Notes under the pieces: generated by a model
What the model was told of the DNA's origin: nothing
Database searches by the model: none
Seen by the model: the letters and a program-made list of their open reading frames with translations, nothing else
Translations under genes and position numbers: made by a program
NCBI GenBank assembly: GCA_023634235.1
Contig: JAMKCF010000009.1
Location: forward strand, 3,348,001-3,412,000
Direction of reading: 5' to 3'
DNA from: Pisaster brevispinus
Lineage: Eukaryota > Echinodermata > Asteroidea > Forcipulatida > Asteriidae
DNA length: 64,000 bases
In this document: positions 36,416-49,093 of the stretch, piece after piece
Layout: each line of letters opens with the position of its first letter
Numbering within the stretch: position 1 is the first letter of the stretch

Positions 36416-36764
36416 TAACTGTAATATACTGTACATCACATCTTAAGGGTTGTTCATGTTTACATAACGGTTTTATAATCTGATAAGTAAGCGGGCCATT
36501 TTCTGGTTGTTCACCCATTGTTATGCAAATGCAGATTTATTCTGGAGTCTGATGTTTTCACACATATGTCCGAGTGTTTTTTTATCTGTCATTGGCACAC
36601 CGAGTGATAAACCAAATCAAACCATTGTATTATACTCACAGTCTTTGTACTCGTGTATAAATAAATCTGACTTTTTGACTACTTAGGTTATCAAACCTAT
36701 TATAGAACTACAAGACCTTTCATTCTTGTAAAAAAAGTCCCTGCTTGCAACAACCACTTAGGTT

Positions 36765-36890
36765 AAGGCCTTATCTGAATTAGAGGTTACGGCTACGGCT
36801 ACGACTGTTGCTAAGGGTGCTGCTAAGGGCGTACTATACTTTAACGCATGATGACGCAGAGATACAGATGCAGATGTACCCTAGCCGCAG
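36765..36890. repeat. Degenerate foldback related to 23748-23883
   Basis: Starts AAGGCCTTATCTGAATTAGA, followed by GTTACGGCTACGGCTACG, a GTTGCTAAGGGTG centre and a decayed right arm. Its flank CAACCACTTAGGTTAAGGCC is the reverse complement of the flank of the copy at 43025-43175, so it is the same family in opposite orientation. Confidence 0.6.
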
Positions 36891-37550
36891 ATGTACCCAT
36901 TACACCAAACAGAGGCCAGACTCCCCCCCCCCCCCCCTTAGCCTCAATTTTGTTACTTTGGTTTCAATGGGAGGATCAAAATGGCTGTCTCCAAATATAA
37001 ATAGCGGTTTAAATAAGTATGTAAGCCCAAGGCACTTAACACAAGATTGGCGAACAAACACTAACCAAATTCTGAGCGTTAGTCCAAAACTGAGCTGTAA
37101 CTTACACCAGGGGTGAGAATTACTGCTGACAAAAAAGTACGAGACTGGGATCCGGATCTCAGGAGGTACATTGAAATGATGGCATGTCCACCTTTTGATA
37201 ACCCCTGGAGTTATACAATGAAGATTTCAAGGAGTTTGGGGAAAGTATCTATAGCGCTACAGAAGTACATCACAAGCATGACTTACTTCATTTGGAGAAA
37301 AATACAGCTTTTTTTTTACAGCGAATTTCTCACCCTTTAACACAACTTTTTAACTTCCGAATTGATCAGGGGTAAAGGGGGAATCTGGCTTAGGGAAAAA
37401 TTTGTTTCTACCTGTGTTTGATTGTAAAAGTTAACGTAAACTGAATGAATCAGATTATGACCATAACTTTCAACCTTTACATGGAAGGAAGCTAGGAGCC
37501 ACAATGTGGCGACTGTTGCACACCTGTGCTCCGACTACTACAATGTACTT

Positions 37551-37569
37551 CCCTAACCCTAACCCTAAC
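37551..37569. repeat. Short telomere-like tract
   Basis: CCTAACCCTAACCCTAAC is just over two and a half copies of the metazoan telomere hexamer. It is too short to be more than a chance or relic interstitial tract. Confidence 0.4.
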
Positions 37570-40500
37570 ATAACCGTTTACTTAAACCCTATAATAGCGT
37601 GCATATCACAAGGGGGTTATCAGAAAACAGGGTTGTCGGAACATGGAGGTGTGAGAACATAAAAAGTCACCATGGTGACAGTCAACAATCAACACTTACC
37701 ACATCCACATTGGTTAGTCTAAACACGGACCAATCAAACTCAACAAAAGATTCACTCCAAGATCTCAACAATCAGAAATGATCCACACTTATTCCTTTTT
37801 TTTATTATTAAATAAATTTATATTTCAATAAAATTTTTTATTTTTTAATAATATACGTGTAACAGCAATTTTTTTTTAGCAAACAGATAAAATAGTCTTT
37901 GGACTGCGTCAACAATAGTCGACCATGTAGATTAATTTGTTCCTTAATTCTTCCAGAAAAAAATCTGTTGGCATTTCGGAAAAGTGCCAGTAAGTTTCTA
38001 GTTTTAAAACTGTATTAACAAGATGTCAGCCCACCCACGCCATAATTTGTCCACAAAATATCGCCCTCTATCAAAGTAACATTCAACATAAAATTAAATA
38101 TGCAAAGAAATTAACCAAAAATTACATCATACATGTATATCTTACTACAAAGCTTGTAGTTATGTATCCCTTCTGGCTATTAATCTCATTAGCTCTAGAG
38201 GGCGCCCTATCATAAAGACGACAAGACAAGTTATGAGCTCAAAGTGTAATCTTGATGATCTATATCAAGATTTTCAGTAATTCATGTGACCGATTTCCTC
38301 GAGTATGCCCAATACGGGACGGAGGGTATTCCCCCTTCCACAATGTTTCCATACTATTTTCCTCTTGTACAGAAGTACCTCTTAAAATCCTCTAAAAGAC
38401 ACAGATACCAAGCACACAACAAAGACAATAAGGGGTACCCCATGCCCCATATCGAGCACCAAATGTCTTCCCACCCTACCTGGCAATGTGCTGTACAAAT
38501 GAACACAACAATGTAACATTTTATTCTGGTTATTTTTAATTCCAAGGTCCATATATCAAATAGGGAGTAGGGGGACCCCAGAGGGGGGGGGGGGGGCATG
38601 GACATCAATTGGGAAGGGGGGAGGGGTCTTCGTAAAAGTTATGCCACTGTTGAGAATAAATAAGATCTATTACATACTGTCTGAAGAATGCTGGAGCTGT
38701 AGAACTAACTTAAAATTTACCTGATGGAGTTGAACTTCCCAATTTTTTATGAATTGAACTGACAAAGTTTCACTGATGTTTCCTTGTCCTGGCTATGAAC
38801 AATACAATTCTTTGCGTGACCCAAACTCCTTTGGGTTACAAAAATAAAGCAACAAAATTCAACATTCCCACCTATTGTCTCTCTTAATGCCTTGAACATT
38901 GAGGCATTATCTGGTTGGAAATATGGTTCTCAATTCAACAAAATCGAACAAACTTGCCTTTAGATTGTGATCAGTTTACATTTTAGGTCTTTTCTCATAT
39001 CCAGGCATTTTTATCTTGTGTCTGTTGATGGATCTTTATCAAGTTATTGAATGCTTAAAATAATACACCCAGGCTATTACCAATGAATCTGAGCCTAATT
39101 TAAACATAACACCTTTCATAACATGGTGTACAATACAACTCAAGCCGATGTATCGTATACCCCTAATCCCCAACGCCACCCCCAAAAGGAAAAAAATAAT
39201 TTTTAAAAAGGGATGCCCCAAAACTATCCGCATCAAAATCAGGGGTAAATTAAAAGACAGCAATAGAACCTTTCTTGAAATTAAAAGACTGAACAGAGAT
39301 TGGAAAGCGCACAAGCAGTTTTCATGGCATGCACAATGCTTAAAATGCCTGCAGATGATGCTTCAAACTGTTACCCCAATGAAGTTTTGAATCACTGTCA
39401 CTGCTATCTTTTTAATATCTACAACATAATGTATATGAACTTCTTCCAAAAATCTGCAACACAGTTATTCAATCTTAACCAGTTTGCTTCGGGATTAATA
39501 TTTTCTTCTTCTAGCCATTTGTGCTGTCAAAGAATCTCAGTTTGGATGCCCATATAAAGACTTTTACTGATTTTAATGCTCCGTATTTTTTTTTACAACC
39601 GTGTTTCTCAAGCTCAATCAGATCTTTGGAAAGCCGTTATGTAACAGCCAATCCTCAACCCACGCCCACTCCAACAGATGGCACATCCTAAATGACGATG
39701 CAGTATAATCTGTCTTAACAAAACCTTGGCTTGTAGGTGAAAAGAACAGGTCTTCAATAAAGGCATTTGGCACAATCCATGCAAAGAGTTATTCCATCCA
39801 TTGCTTGTAGTGCCTTTTGCCCAGGGCCACCAAACCATGACCCCATGGACTGCATACGTGCGGTCCACTTACAGCGTCTCACCATACTAGACCTTTTGAC
39901 ACACAGCTAAAATGCACAGAAACTTGAACGCAAGTGTATAAGCCTGCCGCTGTGTGTTGCATAAGATGCGTGGGTCCTCCGAAGCGAACCGGTTAAGACT
40001 CCTCTTTCGATTTTAATAAAGCACACTCACATGACTCAATGGGTTCACTGTAACCCATCCACACCATAGCACACCCATCAACATGATCAAAAAAACCTAT
40101 CCACACTCATCAACAAAATAGACTGGAGATACAATACCACTTAAATAACATCCACCAGTAAATCACCTGTCCCTCCACACTGTAACAGACCCATCAACAC
40201 AATCAATCAGACATCCACACCACATCATATACCAATCAACACAGGAAACAAAAGTTTAAGAGTAAATCCACCAACATAACCAACAAACCATCCACACCAT
40301 GCATACTGAAGATCCAAACTGTAACATAAAAGATATGCACCTTTGTACAGTTGTACATGAGAAAAATAGAAGTGGCCTACCACACTTAACTTTGTACAGT
40401 GTTTTTTACTTTTCAGTTCTCTATGCTGAAAAAAAAGGAAATCACCTGACCAGCTAAAAGGTTGCATGCCTGTACATATTCATGAACACCTTCAATGTGA

Positions 40501-40929
40501 AAATATCCACAAACACAACAAAATCCATCTATCACTCATTTACTGTATTTGTACAAGCCCATTCCCCGAACACTAACTCAACCCTCCAAAAAAGGCACTA
40601 CAATAAATGAGAAAAAAGAAAAAATTGCATGACAAAATTTAACTGGTGCAAAGTAGCATTTCCAACACTTCTCAAGACAAAGACAAACCTCAACAACAAC
40701 GAAATACTGCCTTCCACTCACCTTAAAACAGAATGACCCGATAAACCCAGTATGACTCTTCGCCTCTACCCTCTGAACCTCAAAATGAAAGCCTGTTCTA
40801 TACATGTACATCAGTATTTAAAACTGGAGTTTAATTAGCATTAAGATTGGATTGCATTGCGATTTCAAGAGAGTTGTTACAGCACAGGTTCTTTTCAGAT
40901 CCATCACTACCCATAACCCTAACCCCCAT

Positions 40930-41385
40930 TAGGGTCTCTCTACATACCCTGCCAAATACAACAGAATGCAACACAGTTGAAATGAGAACCATGCCAAATG
41001 CAACAAAATGCAACAAGGGATATTGTTGCAATGTGCAGGCATGCTGTTTGTGAAAGGACTGAGCAAGGGTGTTTGCCCTGCTAAATGCACATAAGTGTAA
41101 TGTTTAACTGTTATTATAGTCTTTTGAACATGATTTGAATTATGATTCTTACCTATTATAACATCATACTTCTCAATATTTTTCCCATAAAAAATATTTT
41201 GAAATACCCATTATAAGTTGTTCAGATACAATAGAAGCACCCAAACCTATATGAAGTCACTTCACTGATAAATGCAACAAATTCAGTCAAAGAATGACAT
41301 CTGAGTTGACTGCCAAATGCAACAGATTACAACAACTATTACCATTTGGTGCATATTGTTGCATTTAGCATGGTTAGGGTAAAAG
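40930..41385. repeat. ATGCAACA-rich repeat, inverse of 14484-14690
   Basis: Several GCCAAATGCAACAAAATGCA-type words and their inverse (TTGTTGCATTTAGCATGG) occur across this interval. The vocabulary is the reverse complement of the repeat at 14484-14690. Borders are unclear. Confidence 0.5.
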
Positions 41386-41888
41386 AGCTTCATGAACACA
41401 ATGTTACCGCAAACCTCACTACATTTCGAAATTATCTTTCTAAATTGTTTTTAAATGAATTAATCTTCGTGGCTTGCCGCCCTAAAACTATCATCATGGA
41501 GAGAAAGTACACATTTACACCTAAAATATCACTCTCATTAACAGACAGAAATTATATAAAAAAATAAAATAAAATAAAATAATAGCCAAGCCTGTTGATC
41601 AACATTTTATGCATTGCAAGACCTTAATCATACAAATCCACCTAAGTACACAGTTTCACAACTTTCACACTAAGAAACTGTCTAGCCTTCTTGAGGACAA
41701 CACATGCACATAGAAAAGAAAACAGTTTGACAATTGGTGACTTCAGTACACGATTCTTGAGATGTAAAACTATATTTCCATACATTTTACATTTCGCCAG
41801 AAGTATCATTCCTTTTACATGCTGTAAAAAAACTGACTGACATGAAAGCTACCATATCAGTCACTTAGTGGTGGCCATATTGAATGTT

Positions 41889-44800
41889 TCATTCCAGTGG
41901 TTTTTCTATGACATGGATGTAGTAGGAGGGGCAGTCTCCTTCCTTGAATGCTTTGAAGTCTCCGTACACCGTGTGCTTACTACATTCACCAAACGTCTCC
42001 TTGAGAAGCTCTGTGAAGGCATTCAGGCGATGTGGGTAGTACGACAGGCGGAATCTAGGATGTTAAGATGACCAAGATAAATCATTAACAAATACTGGTT
42101 AAAAAAACACATATATGTTGACAACATTTCTAAAGTGCATCACATAATAAGAGAGGTCTCAATATGCTCACACGAATATTTAAAAACTACATTCAAGAAC
42201 AAACACAAAAGAATATTCTTCATCCCGGATGCAATTAAACCATCTCTTAAATTTAAAGAAACATAGTAATAAAACAGCATTACAATAATGCATAATAAAT
42301 GAGTACAAATACAATATTTGATGTAGTTTTAGAACACTATGTAGTGATATGAAAACCCAAGCCGGTGTGTCACACTATAAATTAAAGTGTAATAATGGCT
42401 AGTGCCATGCAAATCCACAGCATGACATAACATCGCAAACTTTGAAAATGACAGATCCCTCAATAAATCACTGGGTAATTTATTTATAGGCCTACATCAA
42501 AAGATATCCCAGCCAAAAATCAATATGGGGTGTCAATTTGTCACAGGCCCAAGGGCAAGCCTGTGCAAGATTAAAGGGAAAAATTAGGCATTTACAAAGA
42601 AATACTTGAAGTAAGGGTTAGAATTCTGCACAAGCACTGAACCTTAACTTCACTTAAACAAAAGAATGAAGTAGGTCTGACTCTTGAAAATGTCTGCACT
42701 TATATCATAAAAATAATAGCAAATCATGCTTATACAGCGCCTTACACCCACGACTGGATCTCAAGGCATTGTACATATTAAAACAGCACCAAACAAAATG
42801 AAATAATCAAAGAGCATTGAAAGATGGTATAAAAATATTTAAGCAAATGATTGGGCACCTTTCATCAAGGGATTTGTGACAACGAAATAAACAGTCAAGT
42901 AGTTATTACACATGACATTACACATTCATATTTAAAAAAAAATAATTCTGTCAATACATGCAATGTGTGAACCTTGGATGAATGCATTTATAATGTCAGA
43001 CACACAAGGTGGCAATGTAAAACCTAAGGCTGTGGCCGAATTGGCAGCTACAGCTACGGCTACGGCCGGATCACCACGTCATCATGTGTTGAAGTATGGG
43101 GTATCCTGAGCAACACCCTTAGCAACAGTCATAGCCGTAGCTGTAGCCGCCAATTAAGATAAGGCCTTACCTAAGTGGTTGATGCAAGAAGGGGTTTTTA
43201 GCTGTAACCGCCAATTTAAATATGGCATGTGATTGGTTCATAAGCAATGATGTACAAGTGGGGGTCATAAAATATAATGAACAGAAATGTATCTATTCAG
43301 ATAGAGGTAATGGGGTCATTAAATGCAAAGTCTCCACAACTACTGCAACAGCAGACAGTCACAGAATAAAATAACAGTTGCAAAATTCAATCATAAACAG
43401 TTAAAAAGACAAATCTGGAAGCATATATTAACATTTTCACTGAGAAAACAGCAAATTTTCCAAAGGAACTCTACACGTATTCTGTTCTCTGTTGTCTGTG
43501 TGCAAAAAAAACCAAAGCAATGACTAAATCTCAGTATGTAATATTTTTGCTTGTAGCCTCAGTTTTGATACATTGGTTTGAATGGACGACAAACAATATG
43601 GCGCCACCATATTATGTTAAATCAGAACTGAGGGGCACCTGGTATAATTATAGTAATCATAATAATGCAAGACATTTATATAGCGCATAAAGAGGAGCCT
43701 CTGTGTGCAATACAAAATATAAAACAGTGAGATAAATATGACGCAATTCATTACAAAAACGTAGATTCAAACTTGAAAATCCCTTAAAAAATCAGAACAG
43801 AGTCAGTTTGACAGATATGGACTGGTACGTCATTCCATAATGAAGGTGCAATGAATTTGAAGGCTCTTTGATCATAGACTTTTTATTTCCAATGCATGTA
43901 CTTACTTGTAGACTTTTTCATCCAGATGCATTTTCTTGACATTCTCTTCAGCCTTTGCCTCTTCATCAACGGATATGAAATAATCTAATGTCACCATGGA
44001 AGGACGACCGTTAACGTACAACACAGATGTCTGGAGATCCTTGATGCAGTTACCCTGTGGAATCACACAGCATTGAAATATTAACATCAAATTATTTTAT
44101 TATTATAGCTGCAATCCAACAGATTCTTTAAGAGTGTTTGGCACTGTCGAGAAGTCCAGGACTCTGAACTCTGGGGGGGGGGGGGGGGGGGGCTCATTTT
44201 TACTGCAATTGACCCCTTGCACTCACGTGACACAGGGCTACTGTCTGCCCAGGGTTTGCTGTTTTGGGAGTCATAATGTATGTAAAGATGGTGCATGTTA
44301 TTTTCTGGCATTATGTGGGACACTTCCTCTGTGCTGTGCACAGAAACAGAGTGCTAGATATGGGGGTCCTTTTGTGAAAACAATCTGGAAGCTTTTTGCT
44401 TACTCAGGCAATGCTTTCTTTTGCAATCTAAAACTTCTAGCAATCGGGTAAATAACTTGTAATGAACAATCCTGAACATGCAAGGGCAAATACATTGGAA
44501 ATTTTTCAAATTGTTAAAAAGTGACAAAACATGACAAAACGTATGAAATCAGATAACAATCAATAAAATGTCCAACGAGAAATTTCATTTACCCATCTAT
44601 ACAATCAATATTGTGTAACAAAGATTCAAATTCTTCAATACATTTAACAATGTACAAACACAACAGTCAAACTGAAAAATAAAAGAGACTGCAAATCAGC
44701 CCCCTTCAGTCTTACCACGTAGTAGATATTCTGGACGGGTGCTCTACCGGTGTCTATGATAGCGTCGTAGTTCCGGTGATCAATGATCAGGATTCCACCG

Positions 44801-47800
44801 GGTTTCAGCATAGCGGCAAAGTTCCTCAGGGCGAGGCGGTGATTCTCTTGGTTGCCTTCAAAGTCAGGAAGATGAGCGAAGGAGTTTCCCAGGCAGACAA
44901 TGGCATCGTAACCAGCCCCTGGCTTTGGGATATCCTCAGGTAGAGTTAGCCAGTTGGCAATTTCAATCTCTGTACAAATAAAATGTCAGTCGTTTTACAA
45001 TAAAACGTGTTTTTAATTAGCCATTTTCAAACTAGCGAAATTTTCTTTTAAAAAACAAGCATTTTTCAAACTCCTGTATTGAATGATTTTGAATCATTGT
45101 AATAAATAACAATAGGCATATTAGGCACTATTAAAGGGCACTATCAAAGTGCCTTAAACTATTACTATCCGTGTTCATTGGGCTTTAGCATTCCTGTGAC
45201 CATCTCAACTCTTTTGGAGTATGTAGCATTGGCAGCCAATTTAGCGCCCACATTGCTAAGTGTTCACAACAACAATTTACTCCTGCCAATTTACTCCTGC
45301 ATGATGAGAAGCAATTCTGGTTATAAATGGCACCTTGCCCAAGAACACAAGTGTCATGACCGGGATTCGAACCCACACTTTGATGACTCAAACATCAGAA
45401 CTTGAGTTTAGTGCTCTAGACCGCTCAACCATATGCACTACGGGATCCTACCTCACACTAACAAGACAACATCGTTTATGGTTTATATGGTAACTCAACA
45501 CCATAGCTGTTGGACTCTGATTATGGTGGTATGCCTGATCGTATTTAAATCACACAAAACATGCGGTCGGATTTTGCTGGGTTGGGGTTATTAGAGTTAA
45601 AGAATATAGAAAAAACATAAACTTAAAAATTATCAGGATGCTGATCTATCTGTTGATTTATTTACATTGATATTAAAAAAAAACACGCTTTGCTGTGTCA
45701 TTCCACACTGACAACCCATGTTTTCTGCAAACAGATTAAGTAGAAATATTTACATGCTGTGCAAGCAAGGAATCTTTTTTTGTCACATCATGGTTTACAC
45801 TAGTATGGAGGAAAAAATTTCCTCGATTTACATTGTTATGTGGGCTAGCACATAACTTTCTGCTGCTACCCTACGCCAGTGTACACACCCACACTAAAGT
45901 GTGTAATGCACTTTGATCATGACCCCCCCCCTCTGTTCCGCTCTGTGTCCTGACAAACATCCCATTGTTTTCCTTTGTGATAACAATCATGGGCCTATTG
46001 TCCTTTCTGTTTAAAGGCAGGGTACACTCTACAAGTTAATGACCTTAAAAACTTACTTGGTAAGGAAAACTGAAGAGCTGTTGATAGTTAAAAACATTGT
46101 GAGAAACGATTCCCTTTGAAGTAGTGTAGTTTTAGAGAAAGAGGTCTGAGAATCTGAGAAAGGCTTTAGGCATGAAGCCTTTCTCAGGCATCTGAAAGCA
46201 CTCAATTCTTCCAACAAGGGCGTTTTTCTGTCACTAGTTTCTTGCAACTTTGATGAGAAATTGAGCCCAAATTTTCACAGGTTTGTTATTTTATGCATAT
46301 GTTGGGATCCACCAAGTGAGGATACTTATCTTTGACAATTACCAAAAGTATAGCCTGCCTTTAATCGGTTTGCATGTCACTACAAGTACAACATCACACA
46401 GAATCATACTACACGAGTGTGTGTACATTCACAGCATGAGCACTTAAAAAAACAAGCGTATCAAAGGTACATCTTAATTTTGGTTTTTACCCTACACCGA
46501 TGTGTGTAAGCACCGTATACTCAGTACTTTCCCGAGTTCTGTGAAAAAAATCACAGGCATATTACTCGGGTGGGATTCGAACCCACGACCTTTGCATCTA
46601 GAGCAGTGTCTTACCAACTAGACCACAGAGATTCACAGAACTCGGGAAAGTACTGAGTATACAGTGCTAACACACATTGGTGTAGGGTAAAAACCAAAAA
46701 TAATATTCATTATCCCCGATGCAAAATTAACATCTATTACAAAAGGTACATCTGACAGGAAACCAACAGGTTCTAAAGGTCAGTATCTGGCACTATTGAC
46801 ACACCTCAAAGTGTGACGTCAGATGTTTGGCTTACATTATGGAGACATTTTAGGGATGCTAGATGGCAGCAAACCGACCAGATTAATCCAGACAGAACTG
46901 CTTTAATTATTGAGACTTAACTGAAGTATCAGCTACAACCTAGCATCTCAAAGACTCCCATTGGGACCAAACTCTTTTTGAGAACCACAGTTCAATGACG
47001 TCACAAACCCCAAACATCGCCCTCACTGAGGTCAATGAAGACCGAAGACCTATCATTGGCTGAAGCTGCGCGCAGCGCGAACATGCGTACACTTTTCCAT
47101 TGGTTTGACCTCAGTGATGGCAGCCTATCCAAGGGGTCTTCATGGGAATATTTCCATAAATTTCCCTTGATATTTGGGGTAACTGGACACTGTTGAAAAC
47201 CCCTAATCTTGGACTCTCATGTATAGCTTTGGGCTGTGGGATGAACAGGGAGAATGCGAGGGGCCCGAGAAAAAGGACACCTCTAGGATGTGCTACTGCA
47301 ACTTCCTTTGGTAACAAATGTACCTGATGTTCTCAAAGTACAGTCAACATCAAATATTTAAGTGGTACTGTCATTTGAAGAGTTCTTTACCCCAATTATC
47401 AAAGCTTTTCTCTTTGCGGCGTGCCCACCTCTCCCTGAATGCGTGAAGGATCATCTTATCTGAGGCATCACAGCTCATGACATGGAATCCTTGCTCAAGA
47501 AGCATCACAGAGTCAATGCTGAATACAAACACATCCATTAAACATTTTATTTTTAGTTCTGGTAAACCAGGATGCCTTACAGAATTCAATTTAATCACTG
47601 TTGCCTCGCTCGCAGCCAGAGAACACCTGTGAAAATGGAAACTTGTAATGAATTAAAAACACCAGTTAGCAACTTAGCACACTCATTCTCTTCCACATAA
47701 AAGTAATCAATTATGGAAAGAGTACAGCATCAGAAAACCAACACTTAAAACTTTACAGCAAATTGTTGTTTTTAGCTGACTTAAAGGTAGGGTTAAAAAT

Positions 47801-48594
47801 TGGTTTTTGTCAACATTATCCTGATTTATAGGCAAAATTATCAAGAAAGATACAATAACAATAAAATTCACCTGTGAAAGTTTCAGCTGAATACAGTGTT
47901 TTTTTGCTGAGAAAACAGCAAAAAACTGTCATGGTATTTTCATCCAGAACGCCAAATCCTTTCACATTTAGTGAGGTGACAGCGGGTACCAACTGCATCT
48001 CTGGCCGCAGCATTCTCAAATGGACACCATGGAAATTTGAATTTTCAGTCAACTCTCAGATTTTAAGGTTTTTTAGTGAAAAATTATCAAAACCATATAT
48101 AAACTTGAAGGGATCCTTTCTAAAAAATACTATAAATCAACAGCTTCAGTGCTTGTACCAAGTAGGCCCAAAGTTTTTATGGCAACCGATTTTTTGAGTA
48201 GTTACCTATCTATGACCCTTCCTATAAGTAGGGTGTTTGTATTTTGGAGCGTTAAGTGACTATTTTCTGCTAATTATAGGTTCATTTTGCACCTTTTTGT
48301 TCAAATATCATTTGAGCACTTCATACAGACTTTGCTTCTAATTACTCTATGAACGTTATCAATGTTTGTTTACACTAGTTTTCCTTACCCAGTTCCACAA
48401 GCCGCATCAAGAACTTCGTGACATTTCCTGGACTGCAGAAGATCCACTAGAAAGTGGCGGTAGTTTTCCGTTCTCTCTGTGCGACTGCCGATATAGTATT
48501 CCCAGACCTTAGCTGCTTTGCCGTCGGCATACTGATCTGGTATACCCTGAGCGGCAACACCAAGGGAACGTGTACGGTAAACACTGTCCACCAT
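41889..48594 (-). CDS. GNMT: Glycine N-methyltransferase, five exons
   Basis: Cytosolic AdoMet:glycine methyltransferase, making sarcosine and AdoHcy and buffering the AdoMet/AdoHcy ratio. Exons in transcript order: 48594-48389, 47518-47391, 44969-44716, 44054-43906, 42054-41889. Phases and GT-AG borders agree, giving 300 aa (human 295). The start [15 protein letters not shown] matches the vertebrate N-terminus. Motif [10 protein letters not shown] spans 61-69, followed by SCDASDKM (Asp86). Further along are [23 protein letters not shown] and C-terminal [17 protein letters not shown], as in the family. The Tyr of DQYADG and the Trp/Tyr of VWEYYIG are kept. The notable change is Gln16, where mammals have Glu (Glu15 of the mature enzyme). 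Introns 1 and 2 hold several transposon relics. Confidence 0.96.
43025..43175. mobile_element. Foldback element in GNMT intron 4 upstream flank region (3' side)
   Basis: Lies in GNMT intron 4. The left arm GGCTGTGGCCGAATTGGCAG continues into CTACAGCTACGGCTACGGCC. The right arm GTCATAGCCGTAGCTGTAGC ends in GCCAATTAAGATAAGGCC. The family is that of 23748-23883. The right flank CCTAAGTGGTTGATGCAAG is shared in inverse with 36740-36765. Confidence 0.7.
45095..45437 (-). mobile_element. tRNA-derived SINE, minus strand, in GNMT intron 2
   Basis: Read on the - strand it begins with an A-box-like ATGGTTGAGCGGTCTAGAGC and has a perfect B box GGTTCGAATCC at about 45363-45373. These are followed by TCATGACACTTGTGTTCTTG, the same head-body junction as the SINE at 12957-13289. 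The 3' end is near a TTATT-rich tail at about 45095. It is not a functional tRNA gene because no cloverleaf closes. Confidence 0.75.
46011..46364. mobile_element. TTAA-flanked MITE, copy 2
   Basis: TTAAAGGCAGGGTACACT at the left and AGTATAGCCTGCCTTTAA at the right form inverted termini with TTAA at both edges, as expected of an intact target duplication. The interior matches 17724-18087. It lies in GNMT intron 2. The TTAA border suggests mobilisation by a piggyBac-like transposase, which is not encoded here. Confidence 0.78.
46478..46702. mobile_element. Foldback element enclosing a tRNA-like sequence
   Basis: Inverted arms of about 65 bp: left TTTTGGTTTTTACCCTACAC ... ACTTTCCCGAGTTCTGTGA, right TCACAGAACTCGGGAAAGT ... 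GTGTAGGGTAAAAACCAAAA. On the - strand the centre (46625-46560) has an A-box-like TGGTCTAGTTGGTAAGACAC and a perfect B box GGTTCGAATCC in GTGGGTTCGAATCCCAC. It thus combines a hairpin transposon outline with an internal Pol III promoter. It lies in GNMT intron 2. Confidence 0.8.
46839..46970. mobile_element. Decayed foldback with GCTAGATGGCAGC motif
   Basis: The left arm TGGAGACATTTTAGGGATGC runs into TAGATGGCAGC. The right arm, reversed, reads TGGGAGTCTTTGAGATGCTA and then GGTTGTAGC, so the second motif is decayed. It is the same family as 62009-62150 and the truncated copy at 63911-64000. Confidence 0.6.
47781..48235. mobile_element. TTAA-bordered interspersed repeat, family 2, copy 2
   Basis: Starts TTAAAGGTAGGGT in GNMT intron 1. 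It shares with 35990-36415 the blocks ATTATCAAGAAAGATACAAT, a GTTTCAGCTGAATACAGTG region, GGTACCAACTGCATCTCTGG and AAATGGACACCA. The right end is near TATGACCCTTCC. Confidence 0.7.
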
Positions 48595-49093
48595 GTTGCT
48601 ACTGTTGCGCCAAAATCACACTGGGTATGGTACAATCTACGCATCGGAATGAAAGTCAAACACAGTATGTTCATATTAAAGCAATTGACTCTCAATAAAT
48701 CCAAGTTGCAGGAGGAGTTACACGTTTAAATTCTAGTGGAAATTGTCCATATCTCCCCTTTGAGGAGTGGGGAGGTCAATTACTTAAATTAGCTGATAAA
48801 GAGAGGACAACAGAAACCACTACTTTTTGTACACGTGGGGGAAAGATGGATACATTCAAAGGGAGACTCCAAAAACCTGAATTTACATTTGCCCTACACT
48901 TTATGGGCAATGGGATTCAACTAATTAATGAGAACATTCCTGAAAATGGCTTAATACAGGCCTGGGTCCCTTCTTATTCTAGACCCAGAACCTACCAGAT
49001 GTCACACTTTAGGAGTTTTCAAGACTGTGTGTATCACCCAAATTACAAATCTCCAGGTTTGGGCACAATGTGGACTATTCCTTTCTACCTTTT

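Larger units (their letters stand above)
32148..41888. other. Gene-poor region between SGPP copy C and GNMT
   Basis: 9.7 kb in which I recognise no gene on either strand. The beginning probably includes the 3' UTR of SGPP copy C. The rest holds foldback elements, a minisatellite, a short telomere-like tract, a degenerate CCATCCACACC/CATCAACA-rich stretch at about 40050-40530, and an AAAAT microsatellite near 41563. The last part is likely the 3' UTR of GNMT, which is on the - strand. Confidence 0.5.

Noticed and set aside
37551..37569. Interstitial telomere or chromosome-fusion scar
   Set aside because: Fewer than three hexamer units; likely to occur by chance.
40050..40530. CRISPR-like array of short repeats
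   Set aside because: The CCATCCACACC/CATCAACA words are degenerate with irregular spacing, and the genome is eukaryotic.
45362..45437. tRNA gene of Ser/Leu type on the - strand
   Set aside because: Only the promoter boxes resemble a tRNA; the body continues as a SINE also seen at 12957-13289.
46560..46625. Functional tRNA gene on the - strand
   Set aside because: A and B boxes are present, but the anticodon stem does not pair, no acceptor stem closes, and the sequence sits inside a foldback element. Treated as a tRNA-derived repeat.
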